Below, piece by piece: positions 1 to 7,182 of a stretch of DNA of 28,113 nucleotides; positions within the stretch are counted from its first letter, which is position 1, and each line of letters begins with the position of its first letter. The notes under the pieces were generated by a model, which was not told the origin of the DNA, ran no database searches, and was given only the letters and a program-made list of their open reading frames with translations. This DNA is from an uncultured Campylobacter sp. GTDB lineage: Bacteria; Campylobacterota; Campylobacteria; Campylobacterales; Campylobacteraceae. Both the position numbers and the translations under genes were made by a program. Where the stretch lies: the NCBI RefSeq assembly GCF_947255105.1, contig NZ_CAMYFP010000015.1:1-28113 (forward strand). The letters run 5' to 3'.

Positions 1-184
1 AAATTTAAGATATTTTATAAAAAATAAAAAGAGTTAAAAAAGATGGTGGGTGGGAGTGAAATTTAAAAAAGTAAATTTAGCATATTTAAAGATATTTATA
101 TATTGATCTGTGGTTTTTATGAAATTTAATTATCTACTTGCTGTGCAAATTGTGCTATTAAATTGATTTTAAAGAATTTTTTAA

Positions 185-209
185 TAGAATATCGCATTAA
201 ATTTGAAGG
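185..209 (+). promoter_or_regulatory. Putative -10 element and ribosome binding site of the acyltransferase gene
   Basis: TAGAAT at 185-190 resembles a Campylobacter sigma-70 -10 box, and GAAGG at 205-209 is a ribosome binding site six bases before GTG 216. The rest of 1-215 is AT-rich with no gene I can support. The -10 call rests on one motif and is weak; the ribosome binding site is better supported because it decides the start. Confidence 0.35.
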
Positions 210-215
210 TTGTTA

Positions 216-1682
216 GTGCTTTTTAATAGTTATGAATTCATTTTTTTATTTTTGCCGATTACTTTCTTTGTCTATTTCTATCTAAATAAAAGACGATTAA
301 CTGTAGCATCAAGAGCATTTCTAGTCTTTGCTTCTTTGTTTTTTTATAGCTATTGGAATATTATTTATTTGCCACTCATCCTCTCATCAATGCTTTTCAA
401 CTACACGGTTGGTCACTATCTATCTAAAGGTAACAATTTAGAAAAAACAGCCTCAAAAAAGCTTTTGGGTTTTGGAATTTTTGCTAATCTTGCACTACTT
501 GGCTATTTTAAGTATAGCGATTTTTTTATTAAAAATTTTAATTTTGTCTTTGGTAGCAATGTCCCATTACTTCACATTGCATTGCCGCTGGCTATTAGCT
601 TTTTTACCTTTCAACAAATTGCCTATCTAGTTGATAGCTATAACAACGAAACAAAAGAATATGACTTTTTAAATTATGCACTATTTATTGGGTTTTTTCC
701 TCAATTAATCGCTGGTCCGATTGTGCATCACAAAGAGATGATGCCACAATTTGCAAATGGTAAAAATAAATTTATAAACTACAAAAATATAACTAGTGGG
801 CTTTTTATATTTAGTATAGGGCTGTTTAAAAAAGTTGTTGTTGCAGATCAGTTCGCAATTTGGGCGAATGCTGGCTTTGATTCGGCTGATGTTTTAAATT
901 TCTTTGAAGCATGGGCTACATCTTTGAGCTATAGCTTTCAGCTCTATTTTGACTTTAGTGGGTATTGTGATATGGCAATTGGAGGAGCGCTTTTGTTTAA
1001 TATCAAACTACCTATTAACTTTTATTCACCATATAAGTCATTAAACATACAGGACTTCTGGCGAAAGTGGCATATAACTTTAGGAAGATTTTTACATAAA
1101 TATCTATATATACCACTTGGTGGAAATAGATGTCCTAAGTGGAAAAATTATTTAAATTTGATGATAGTTTTTGTTCTTGGCGGAATTTGGCATGGCGCTG
1201 GATGGGGATTTATCATCTGGGGTGCATTGCATGGTGTGGCAAGTGCAATATTTAGATTTTATAGAGATATAGCTACTAAATTTAATATAACAATGCCAAA
1301 AATAATAGCTTGGTTTATAACTTTTAATTTTGTCAATTTAACATGGATTTTCTTTAGAGCCAACTCCTTAGAGGACGCTCTAAAAGTTTTAAAAGGTATG
1401 ATTGGCCTAAATGGAATTGCTTTGCCACATTATTTTGAGAGATTTAGTATGTTAAAAAATCTTGGTTTTGATTTTATTTATTGGTTACAAAACATAAATG
1501 GCGATTATAATACATATCTATGGATTGTATTTGGGTTTGTTATAGCATTGTTTTGTAAAAATTCCATTGAGCTTACAAATCAGAAATTTAGCTATAAAAA
1601 TGCCTTTTTTGCTGCTTTTGTTTTTGCTTTTGCAGTGTTAAATTTAAACAAAGTTAGTGTGTTTTTATATTTTAATTTTTAG
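216..1682 (+). CDS. MBOAT-family membrane O-acyltransferase (AlgI/PatA-like)
   Basis: A multi-spanning inner-membrane protein of the membrane-bound O-acyltransferase family, of about 488 residues, a normal length for AlgI/PatA/DltB types. The family moves acyl groups across the membrane so that a partner can O-acetylate a polysaccharide, peptidoglycan or teichoic acid. Visible features are the typical start MLFNSYEFIF, many hydrophobic helices, the FWRKWHITLGRFL motif, and the expected catalytic histidine in GGIWHGAGW (His326), with a second histidine at about 339. GTG 216 is chosen over TTG 210 because it matches the family start and lies six bases after GAAGG. The next gene follows after five bases and encodes an SGNH-like protein, the classic partner arrangement. 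The acylated substrate cannot be told from sequence; peptidoglycan (PatA role) or a surface glycan are both possible. Confidence 0.9.
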   Translation: MLFNSYEFIFLFLPITFFVYFYLNKRRLTVASRAFLVFASLFFYSYWNIIYLPLILSSMLFNYTVGHYLSKGNNLEKTASKKLLGFGIFANLALLGYFKYSDFFIKNFNFVFGSNVPLLHIALPLAISFFTFQQIAYLVDSYNNETKEYDFLNYALFIGFFPQLIAGPIVHHKEMMPQFANGKNKFINYKNITSGLFIFSIGLFKKVVVADQFAIWANAGFDSADVLNFFEAWATSLSYSFQLYFDFSGYCDMAIGGALLFNIKLPINFYSPYKSLNIQDFWRKWHITLGRFLHKYLYIPLGGNRCPKWKNYLNLMIVFVLGGIWHGAGWGFIIWGALHGVASAIFRFYRDIATKFNITMPKIIAWFITFNFVNLTWIFFRANSLEDALKVLKGMIGLNGIALPHYFERFSMLKNLGFDFIYWLQNINGDYNTYLWIVFGFVIALFCKNSIELTNQKFSYKNAFFAAFVFAFAVLNLNKVSVFLYFNF

Positions 1683-1687
1683 GGTTT

Positions 1688-2764
1688 ATGATGAAAAAAT
1701 ATAAAATTTGGACTTTTATTTTTATTTTACTGTCATTTTTGGCAATCTTTTTTGTAGCAATCTTTAACTACATTGTAGATCCACACTATCAGTTTAGAAT
1801 GGCTAAAATTTATGGTGTATATTGGGCGGATAACGGAAGAATGAAAGGCAGCGGAATTGTAAAAAACTATAAGCACAATTCACTAATAGTTGGATCTTCA
1901 ATGAGCAAGGATTTTTTATATAGTGACTTAGAGAGAATTTTTGTCAATCCTCTTAAAATGACATTTTCTGGCTCAAGACCTCATGAGCTTAATATTTTGA
2001 TAAACAGAAGCTTTAAATATAACAATCTAAAAAATATTATGCTAGACCTGCATATTGATAGCCTTTGTAGTAATAAAAATGAAGTTATTTTTGATGAGCT
2101 ACAAAGAGATCTTTATTTTGATAAGAACATTTATCGCTATATATTTAACGTTGATGTAGCAAGATCTGGATTTTTAAATTTATATAAAAATTGCAAAAAA
2201 AATAGTAGCACATTACACTGCAATATTGAAACTGCTTTTTTTAGATTGCCAAAAGATGACTTTTGTCCCACTAACAGTCCAGCTTGTATAATAAAATATA
2301 GTCTAAAAAGAGTGCTAAAGTATGAAAATATTGTAGAGAATTTTACCTTTAACTACCTCCCTATTGTAGAAGCACACCCCGAGACTAAATTTATCTTTTT
2401 TTATCCACCATATGCTATAACTGAATTTAAAAATTGGCAAGAAGAGGGTCTGATTGAACAAATTGAAAAGATAAAACTAACCATTGCAGAATATACAAAA
2501 AAGTATAAAAATGTAGAAATATATGATTTTAGTGATGCTTATAGTATTGTAAGCAATCTAAATTTACATACAGACTCTATGCACTACCACCCAAAGGTCA
2601 ATTCTTGGATGTTATGGCGGATCAAAGAAAAGGATAAAAGATTTTTGGTAAATTTAGACAACTATGAAAAAAGACTTAGCGAATTTAGAAATTTTGTTAA
2701 AAATTTTAATTTGGAAAAAGACCTTATAGATCTAAAAATAGATGAGTTTGACCCACAAAGCTAG
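1688..2764 (+). CDS. Membrane-anchored SGNH-hydrolase-like protein, partner of the MBOAT acyltransferase
   Basis: I do not recognise the exact family, but the architecture is clear. One N-terminal membrane anchor (about residues 7-28) is followed by a soluble, presumably periplasmic domain of about 325 residues. IVGSSMS (residues 67-73) looks like the nucleophile block of SGNH/DltD-type esterases, and DSMHYHP supplies the Asp-x-x-His pair (Asp296, His299) near the end of the fold. Together with the directly upstream MBOAT gene this suggests the second half of an O-acetylation system that transfers the acyl group to a glycan. The start is ATG 1688 or the next ATG at 1691; AGGG at 1681-1684 fits 1691 slightly better. 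Translation is probably coupled to the upstream gene. It is not an obvious PatB, since I see no GDS block. The substrate is unknown. Confidence 0.72.
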   Translation: MMKKYKIWTFIFILLSFLAIFFVAIFNYIVDPHYQFRMAKIYGVYWADNGRMKGSGIVKNYKHNSLIVGSSMSKDFLYSDLERIFVNPLKMTFSGSRPHELNILINRSFKYNNLKNIMLDLHIDSLCSNKNEVIFDELQRDLYFDKNIYRYIFNVDVARSGFLNLYKNCKKNSSTLHCNIETAFFRLPKDDFCPTNSPACIIKYSLKRVLKYENIVENFTFNYLPIVEAHPETKFIFFYPPYAITEFKNWQEEGLIEQIEKIKLTIAEYTKKYKNVEIYDFSDAYSIVSNLNLHTDSMHYHPKVNSWMLWRIKEKDKRFLVNLDNYEKRLSEFRNFVKNFNLEKDLIDLKIDEFDPQS

Positions 2765-2809
2765 TCAAAACTCTAAATCCTAAGAAACAGATAACTTTAT
2801 AAAAAGAAT

Positions 2810-3037
2810 CTACTTAATCTTAGGATAAAAACCCTCTATTTTTAGAACTGAGCGCTTTATCATTTCATAGTTTTTAGCTCTTTTATAGTATTTCATCCAA
2901 GAGTCAAGCCAATTTGGAAGTGATTTGGAGTGCTTCCAGTTAGTGACACTTGCATAATTCATACCAACTTGCTCGGCAAAGTCCTTTTTACTTAAATTTA
3001 ACTCTTTTAAGCTTTCGTTAAATTCTTGATACGTCAT
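2810..3037 (-). CDS. Small XRE-like helix-turn-helix protein
   Basis: A 75-residue protein with a helix-turn-helix of XRE/Cro type at roughly residues 10-45 (LNLSKKDFAEQVGMNYASVT, followed by a W and basic residues). No other domain is present, so it is likely a DNA-binding regulator. The start is ATG 3037, preceded by AAAGGAT, a good ribosome binding site. Upstream lies a near-perfect palindrome overlapping a TATAAT box, which suggests autoregulation. It sits downstream of lpxK on the same strand but has its own promoter. It converges on the SGNH-like gene with 45 bases between them. The target beyond its own promoter is unknown. Confidence 0.75.
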   Translation of the reverse strand: MTYQEFNESLKELNLSKKDFAEQVGMNYASVTNWKHSKSLPNWLDSWMKYYKRAKNYEMIKRSVLKIEGFYPKIK

Positions 3038-3081
3038 TTTGATCCTTTCTTTATCTAGGTTGAAAATATTTATATAATATA

Positions 3082-3109
3082 ACTTTTTATTATAGTATTA
3101 CTAAAAAGT
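3082..3109 (-). promoter_or_regulatory. Palindromic operator with embedded -10 box upstream of the HTH gene
   Basis: The arms ACTTTTTA (3082-3089) and TAAAAAGT (3102-3109) are perfect 8-base inverted repeats, and two further pairs continue inward (10 of 14 positions paired). On the minus strand TATAAT (complement of 3089-3094) lies inside the palindrome, about 50 bases before the HTH start. A repressor dimer bound here would block this promoter. The operator role is inferred from position and symmetry. Confidence 0.5.
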
Positions 3110-3131
3110 AAATATTGACTAAAAAATTTAA

Positions 3132-4052
3132 TTATTTTTTAAAATTTATCTCTTTTTGTATCAATTTTTTGAATTTATCGCTAAGTTTAAGTTCTAGTTC
3201 TATGCATGAAAGTGGCAGTAAAAAGGACTCTATCTTCACATAATCTTTATTTGTAACCAAAAGTGAAGTCGCATTAAATTTATCTAAAATTTCTTTTAAC
3301 TCATCTTTCTTAAAATTATAGTGATCTGGATAAAATTTAGTTGCAACAACATCGCCAAAATAGGCACTTAGTCTTTTTGGATTGGCGATGGCGGTGACTA
3401 AAACCATTCTTTTGGTTGGATTTTTTATATAATTTGTTATTTTAATATCATCTTTATCTATGATGTAGTCTGCATAGCGGTAGAAAAAAAGTGGATATCT
3501 ATAGGCGCCACTTGGGAATGTTCTAGCAAAATATGGCTCAATTGATGGTCTTAAAACTATATCAAATTTATCAATGTCAAATTTGCCAAAGCCATCATCC
3601 AAGATAACGCACTTTGCGCCCAAAGTTTTTGCTATCTGAATGGCTCTTGCTCTATCTTCACTAACTATTACATTGGCTCCCATTTTTGCATATTCCATCG
3701 CTTCATCGCCGCTTATATGGACGTTTTGTAAGATCTCATTGTTGTGCGAGATGATGAAAAGCCCCTTTGACTCTCTTTTGTATCCACGAAGAATGATAAA
3801 GCACTTACAATAAGAGCTAATAAAAAGATAAAGCGCCTTTGTAAGCGGAGTCTTGCCACTTCCACCCACGACTAAGTTGCCTACACTAAAAACTTTAATG
3901 CCATAGCTCTTTTTCTTAGTAGTTAATTTTTTTAAAGTTATGATGAGAGAATATATGAGCGATAGCGGCAAAAGCAAAGCACTAAGCAGCTTCATAACCA
4001 AATTTGGACTATAAAAATACCGCTCAACCCAAAAATAAATTTTAGTATGCAC
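3132..4052 (-). CDS. lpxK: Tetraacyldisaccharide 4'-kinase
   Basis: LpxK phosphorylates the 4' position of the tetra-acylated disaccharide in lipid A synthesis at the inner face of the cytoplasmic membrane. The protein opens MHTKIYFWVERYFYSP, has a hydrophobic membrane-associating helix at about 17-40, and carries the P-loop GGSGKT (residues 63-68), GDEAM (115-119) and DDG (152-154). The residues after DDG are FGKF rather than the QH seen in enterobacterial enzymes, probably a lineage variant. I place the start at GTG 4052 (about 306 residues, the usual epsilonproteobacterial length). A longer in-frame start at 4103 exists but adds an atypical N-terminus that overlaps the upstream gene by 62 bases. 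GTG 4052 overlaps that gene's end by 11 bases, and no strong ribosome binding site is visible, so coupled translation is likely. Confidence 0.92.
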   Translation of the reverse strand: MHTKIYFWVERYFYSPNLVMKLLSALLLPLSLIYSLIITLKKLTTKKKSYGIKVFSVGNLVVGGSGKTPLTKALYLFISSYCKCFIILRGYKRESKGLFIISHNNEILQNVHISGDEAMEYAKMGANVIVSEDRARAIQIAKTLGAKCVILDDGFGKFDIDKFDIVLRPSIEPYFARTFPSGAYRYPLFFYRYADYIIDKDDIKITNYIKNPTKRMVLVTAIANPKRLSAYFGDVVATKFYPDHYNFKKDELKEILDKFNATSLLVTNKDYVKIESFLLPLSCIELELKLSDKFKKLIQKEINFKK

Positions 4053-5184
4053 GAGATGAGACCACGTTTTTAATCTGTTCGCAAATATAATAAACTTCAT
4101 CATCGCTCAAGCTAGCATAGATCGGCAGTGATAAAATTTGTCCATAAGCTCTAAGCGCATTTGGAAAGTCATTTATCTTAAAATTATACTTTTGTTTATA
4201 GTAACTAAGCAAATAGACAGGGATATAGTGCAACGAGGTCTCAACACCTCTCTCAAATAGTTCTTTTGCAAAATCATCTCTATTTTTATCAACTTTTATG
4301 ATGTATTGGGTATAGATATGCTCTTTTTTGGCAACTGGAATTTGGATATGTGGGCAATCGCCAAGCTCTTTGTCATAAATCGCGGCTATCTCTTTTCTTC
4401 TTTTTATCATATCACTAGTTTTTTCAAAAACAAGTGCGGCATATGAGGCACAAACACCGCTAATGCTGTATTGCTGCCCTATATCTGTGATGTCATAAAT
4501 GTAGTTAAGCTCTTCATCTTTGCTATTTTGCTGATAGACTAAGGCGTGATTTCTTATAAGTCTTGCTCTTTGGCTAATCTCTTCATCATCTGTTACAAAA
4601 AAACCAGCCATCGCCATAGAGTCGCTGATAGCTTGCGGTGCGGCTTGAAAACAAGAGATAAAAGAGTCCTTTATGGAGCCTATTTTTTTATCACCATAGC
4701 TAACTCCAATAGCAGTGCTTGCGTCATCGATGATTTTTAAATCATATTTTTTAGCTATCTCATAAATCTCTTTCATATCGGCGGCTTGTCCTGCTATGTG
4801 AGTTATAAAAGCGCCTTTTAGCTTTTTGTGTTTATGCTCTTTTAAAACAGCCTCAAAAGAGTCAATATTTATATTAAAGTCATCATCATTTATATCAACA
4901 AAAATAGGCTCTGCGTCAAAATGCCTGATGGATTGTGCGATGTTTGGGAAGGAATTTACCGAACAGATAAACTTATCTGCCCTTTTTAGCTTCATAGCAC
5001 AAAGTGCTAGATGTATTGCAGAGGTCCCGCTGTTGGTAGATATGGCATATTTTGAGTTAAAAAATTTATTGATATTGCCCTCAAACTCATCTACCAAATC
5101 TTTACCATTTTTAGTTAAGGATTTGGCGATAAAATCAATCCCTTGTTTATCTAAAGATGTTCTGTAAAAAGGTATTTTTTGCAT
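4042..5184 (-). CDS. DegT/DnrJ/EryC1-fold protein lacking the PLP lysine
   Basis: About 380 residues with the fold of sugar aminotransferases of the DegT/DnrJ/EryC1 (AHBA synthase) family, which normally transaminate nucleotide keto-sugars for surface glycans. The phosphate-binding SGTSAIHLAL and the pyridine-binding Asp (IIDDAS, Asp154) are present. In the segment where family members carry the Schiff-base lysine (xFxPxK followed by a Gly-rich stretch), this protein reads SCFQAAPQAISDSMAMAG. The lysine position is taken by glutamine (about Gln184), so ordinary transamination is doubtful. It may be a PMP-dependent enzyme, as ColD is with histidine there, or a non-catalytic relative. ATG 5184 is preferred because GAGGA lies five bases upstream; a GTG 12 bases further upstream is also possible. 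It sits between nadE and lpxK, suggesting a role in lipid A, LOS or glycan assembly. Confidence 0.82.
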   Translation of the reverse strand: MQKIPFYRTSLDKQGIDFIAKSLTKNGKDLVDEFEGNINKFFNSKYAISTNSGTSAIHLALCAMKLKRADKFICSVNSFPNIAQSIRHFDAEPIFVDINDDDFNINIDSFEAVLKEHKHKKLKGAFITHIAGQAADMKEIYEIAKKYDLKIIDDASTAIGVSYGDKKIGSIKDSFISCFQAAPQAISDSMAMAGFFVTDDEEISQRARLIRNHALVYQQNSKDEELNYIYDITDIGQQYSISGVCASYAALVFEKTSDMIKRRKEIAAIYDKELGDCPHIQIPVAKKEHIYTQYIIKVDKNRDDFAKELFERGVETSLHYIPVYLLSYYKQKYNFKINDFPNALRAYGQILSLPIYASLSDDEVYYICEQIKNVVSSRAY

Positions 5185-5192
5185 TTGAATCC

Positions 5193-5924
5193 TCACTTTA
5201 ATATTTTTGGCATTCTTAACTTAAATTTATTGAGTTCATATCTTTTTTTGATAAACTTCAACACTTCGCTCTCTTGCAACTCATTAAATTTCATGCCATT
5301 TTTTCTTAGTTTTTCTAAAACACTATCTATATCATCATAGCTAAAACCAAATTCATCCTCATCGCTTTGCCCCTCATAAAAGTCAGCACTTGGCTTTTTG
5401 GAGATGATAGACGGGCTTATATCAAGGCTTTTTGCAAGTTTGAAAACTTCACTTTTTAAAAGAGAGGCTATAGGATTTAGCGCATAAGCCAAGTCACCAT
5501 AAATAGTGCCATATCCTAAAATTCTCTCACTAAAATTACTCGTTCCAACAACTAGTGAACTTGTCTTAAAACTTCTATCATATAGAATAGTCATTCTAAC
5601 TCTTGCGATTAAATTTGAAATTTGATGAATGTTGTTTAGGTCTAGACTATTTTTGTAACTCTCTACGATAGAAGAGATCTCTATCTTATGGACCTCTATA
5701 TTAAATTTATCACAATGATTTATAGCGTCACTCATATTTTGTTCGCTAAAATTTTTGTTATATAAAATATAGCCAGTAGTTTTTGCCACTTTTGAACAAA
5801 GTGCCGATACAACAGCTGAGTCAAGTCCGCCACTTATGCCAACTACAAAGCCACTACAAGGAGTTTTTTTTAGCTCTTTTTTTAAAAAAGTAAGTATTGT
5901 TTTTTCTAAATTTATATAATCCAT
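5193..5924 (-). CDS. nadE: Ammonia-dependent NAD+ synthetase
   Basis: NadE converts nicotinic acid adenine dinucleotide to NAD+ using ATP and ammonia in the cytosol. The 243-residue length is that of the short form without a glutaminase domain. Hallmarks are the PP-loop SGGLDS (31-36), GTSNFSERILGYGTIYGD (127-144), NPIASLLKSEVF (150-161) and KKPSADFYEGQSDEDEFGFSY (about 176-196), all in canonical order. The start ATG 5924 opens MDYINLEKTI. It is the first gene of a minus-strand run with the DegT-like gene (8-base gap) and lpxK, and diverges from the MBL-hydrolase gene over a shared promoter region. In C. jejuni nadE and lpxK are, as I recall, also neighbours next to a hydrolase gene, so the DegT-like gene may be an insertion into a conserved cluster. 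Confidence 0.95.
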   Translation of the reverse strand: MDYINLEKTILTFLKKELKKTPCSGFVVGISGGLDSAVVSALCSKVAKTTGYILYNKNFSEQNMSDAINHCDKFNIEVHKIEISSIVESYKNSLDLNNIHQISNLIARVRMTILYDRSFKTSSLVVGTSNFSERILGYGTIYGDLAYALNPIASLLKSEVFKLAKSLDISPSIISKKPSADFYEGQSDEDEFGFSYDDIDSVLEKLRKNGMKFNELQESEVLKFIKKRYELNKFKLRMPKILK

Positions 5925-5955
5925 ATATAGCCCAAGTTTTAAGATATCTGGGTTA

Positions 5956-5965
5956 GATTATAATC
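5956..5965. promoter_or_regulatory. Symmetric -10 element shared by divergent promoters (nadE and MBL hydrolase)
   Basis: GATTATAATC is a perfect 10-base palindrome, so it presents TATAAT on both strands. Reading plus it lies about 50 bases before the hydrolase start at 6014; reading minus it lies about 35 bases before the nadE start at 5924. Both distances suit a promoter. Shared symmetric -10 boxes that fire in both directions are known in bacteria; use here is inferred. Confidence 0.5.
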
Positions 5966-5970
5966 AAAAT

Positions 5971-5988
5971 TAAGCTAAAATTAGCTTA
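5971..5988. promoter_or_regulatory. Inverted repeat, putative operator or 5' UTR hairpin
   Basis: TAAGCTAA (5971-5978) and TTAGCTTA (5981-5988) are perfect 8-base inverted arms separated by two bases. The element begins a few bases downstream of the plus-strand -10 box, roughly at the expected transcription start, so it could be a repressor site. A two-base loop is too tight for an efficient hairpin, which favours a DNA-binding site. No regulator is identifiable. Confidence 0.4.
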
Positions 5989-6013
5989 TAGTTAAACTTC
6001 TTAAGGATTTTTT

Positions 6014-6610
6014 ATGAAAATAATACAAAAAGAGTTTGGAAGAGTTATGACAAATTGCTACATAGTTTATGTAGATGGCGGCGAAGTGGTGATTGATCCA
6101 GGAGAGGGAAGTTATGAGTGGGTTATGAAAAATAGCTCAAATGTATTGGCTGTTTTTAACACGCACGGACACTATGATCATGCCTTTGATGACTATCTTT
6201 TTAGCCGCGATGGAGTTAAAATTTATATCAATAAAAATGATGCTTTTTGGCTTAGCGATGATCCTTTTGGACTGCTTGGCACACCTTGCAAGCCTGATGT
6301 GCTAGTTAATGATGGCGATTTGTTTGAGTTTGGTGGCAAGAGCTTTTGCTTTCACCGCTTTGCAGGTCACACGCCAGGATGTTGCGCTATAACTGTTGAT
6401 GAGCTGATGTTTAGTGGAGATTTTATTTTTAAAGATTCTATTGGAAGGTGGGATTTTCCCTACTCAAATGCTGCTAGCCTAAAAGAGAGCTTGGGGCGTA
6501 TCTTAAAATGGCAGAAAAACTATATCATCTATCCAGGACATGGCGAGAAAACAACTCTAGATGATGAAAGAGAAAACTTAAGACGTTGTTACAATCACTT
6601 TGTTAGATAA
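6014..6610 (+). CDS. MBL-fold metallo-hydrolase (glyoxalase II-like)
   Basis: A 198-residue single-domain metallo-beta-lactamase-fold hydrolase. The metal ligands are in canonical order: HGHYDH (His51, His53, Asp55, His56), GHTPGC (His119), SGDFIF (Asp136) and PGHGE (His176). Proteins of this size and motif set are usually annotated as hydroxyacylglutathione-hydrolase-like; Campylobacter generally lacks glutathione, so the natural thioester substrate is uncertain. It is cytosolic, with no signal peptide. The start ATG 6014 follows a TTAAGGA ribosome binding site. It is transcribed away from nadE from a promoter that shares a symmetric -10 box, and its 3' end meets recR tail to tail with an 8-base gap. 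Confidence 0.9.
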   Translation: MKIIQKEFGRVMTNCYIVYVDGGEVVIDPGEGSYEWVMKNSSNVLAVFNTHGHYDHAFDDYLFSRDGVKIYINKNDAFWLSDDPFGLLGTPCKPDVLVNDGDLFEFGGKSFCFHRFAGHTPGCCAITVDELMFSGDFIFKDSIGRWDFPYSNAASLKESLGRILKWQKNYIIYPGHGEKTTLDDERENLRRCYNHFVR

Positions 6611-6618
6611 GTGTAGGC

Positions 6619-7182
6619 TTAAATTTTGGTTCTATCTTTTATCGCCTTAAGAAGCGAAAGAGTATCGATGTTTTCCAAAGAAACACCCGTTGGGACACCT
6701 TGAGCAATCTTTGTGTAATTTAACTCAAAGTCCCTCAACTCCTCTTCGACATAAAGAGAGATTGCATCTGAGGCAAGGCTTGGAGTTAGCGCAAAAATTA
6801 GCTCTTTTGTTTCGTTTTCGGATAAGATTTTTTTGAGTTTGTTGATGTTTTCTTTTGGGTCGCTAAGAACAAAATAGTAGCCATCATATCCGCCACTCTC
6901 TTCAATAAGTGCGATATCTTTTGGACTTTCTACTAAACAGAGCTTTTCTCTATCTCTTAACTCATCGGTGCAGATATTGCAAAGCTCATCTTCACAAAGT
7001 GCGCCACATTTTGAACACTGCTTCAAAAATGAGATGGCATTTTCTATGTTGTGTGCCAAATTTATCCCTGCAAAAGAGTCTTGAAGAACTATAAAATAGG
7101 CAAAACGTAGAGCTGATTTTTTGCCAACTCCAGGAAGCTTTTGGAATGAGGCAACCAACTCATCAAATTTATCTAACTTCAC
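6619..7182 (-). CDS. recR: Recombination mediator protein RecR
   Basis: RecR works with RecO (and RecF) to load RecA onto single-stranded DNA at gaps. The 187-residue protein has the N-terminal helix-hairpin-helix (FQKLPGVGKKSALRFAYF, about 13-30), a zinc finger with cysteines 56, 59, 68 and 71, and a Toprim domain (LCLVESPKDIALIEESG from about 81). The C-terminal part is slightly shorter than the roughly 200 residues of E. coli RecR, as in other epsilonproteobacteria. The start ATG 7182 overlaps the end of the upstream histidine kinase gene by 4 bases, so the two are translationally coupled. The order racR-racS-recR is what I recall from C. jejuni. Confidence 0.95.
   Translation of the reverse strand: MKLDKFDELVASFQKLPGVGKKSALRFAYFIVLQDSFAGINLAHNIENAISFLKQCSKCGALCEDELCNICTDELRDREKLCLVESPKDIALIEESGGYDGYYFVLSDPKENINKLKKILSENETKELIFALTPSLASDAISLYVEEELRDFELNYTKIAQGVPTGVSLENIDTLSLLKAIKDRTKI

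Noticed and set aside
119..166. Fifteen-codon open frame (MKFNYLLAVQIVLLN) upstream of the acyltransferase gene
   Set aside because: No ribosome binding site is visible and such short frames are common in AT-rich DNA; no attenuator-like hairpin accompanies it.
4053..4103. Longer N-terminus for LpxK beginning at 4103
   Set aside because: The extra residues do not fit the family and would overlap the upstream gene by 62 bases; GTG 4052 gives the usual start and length.
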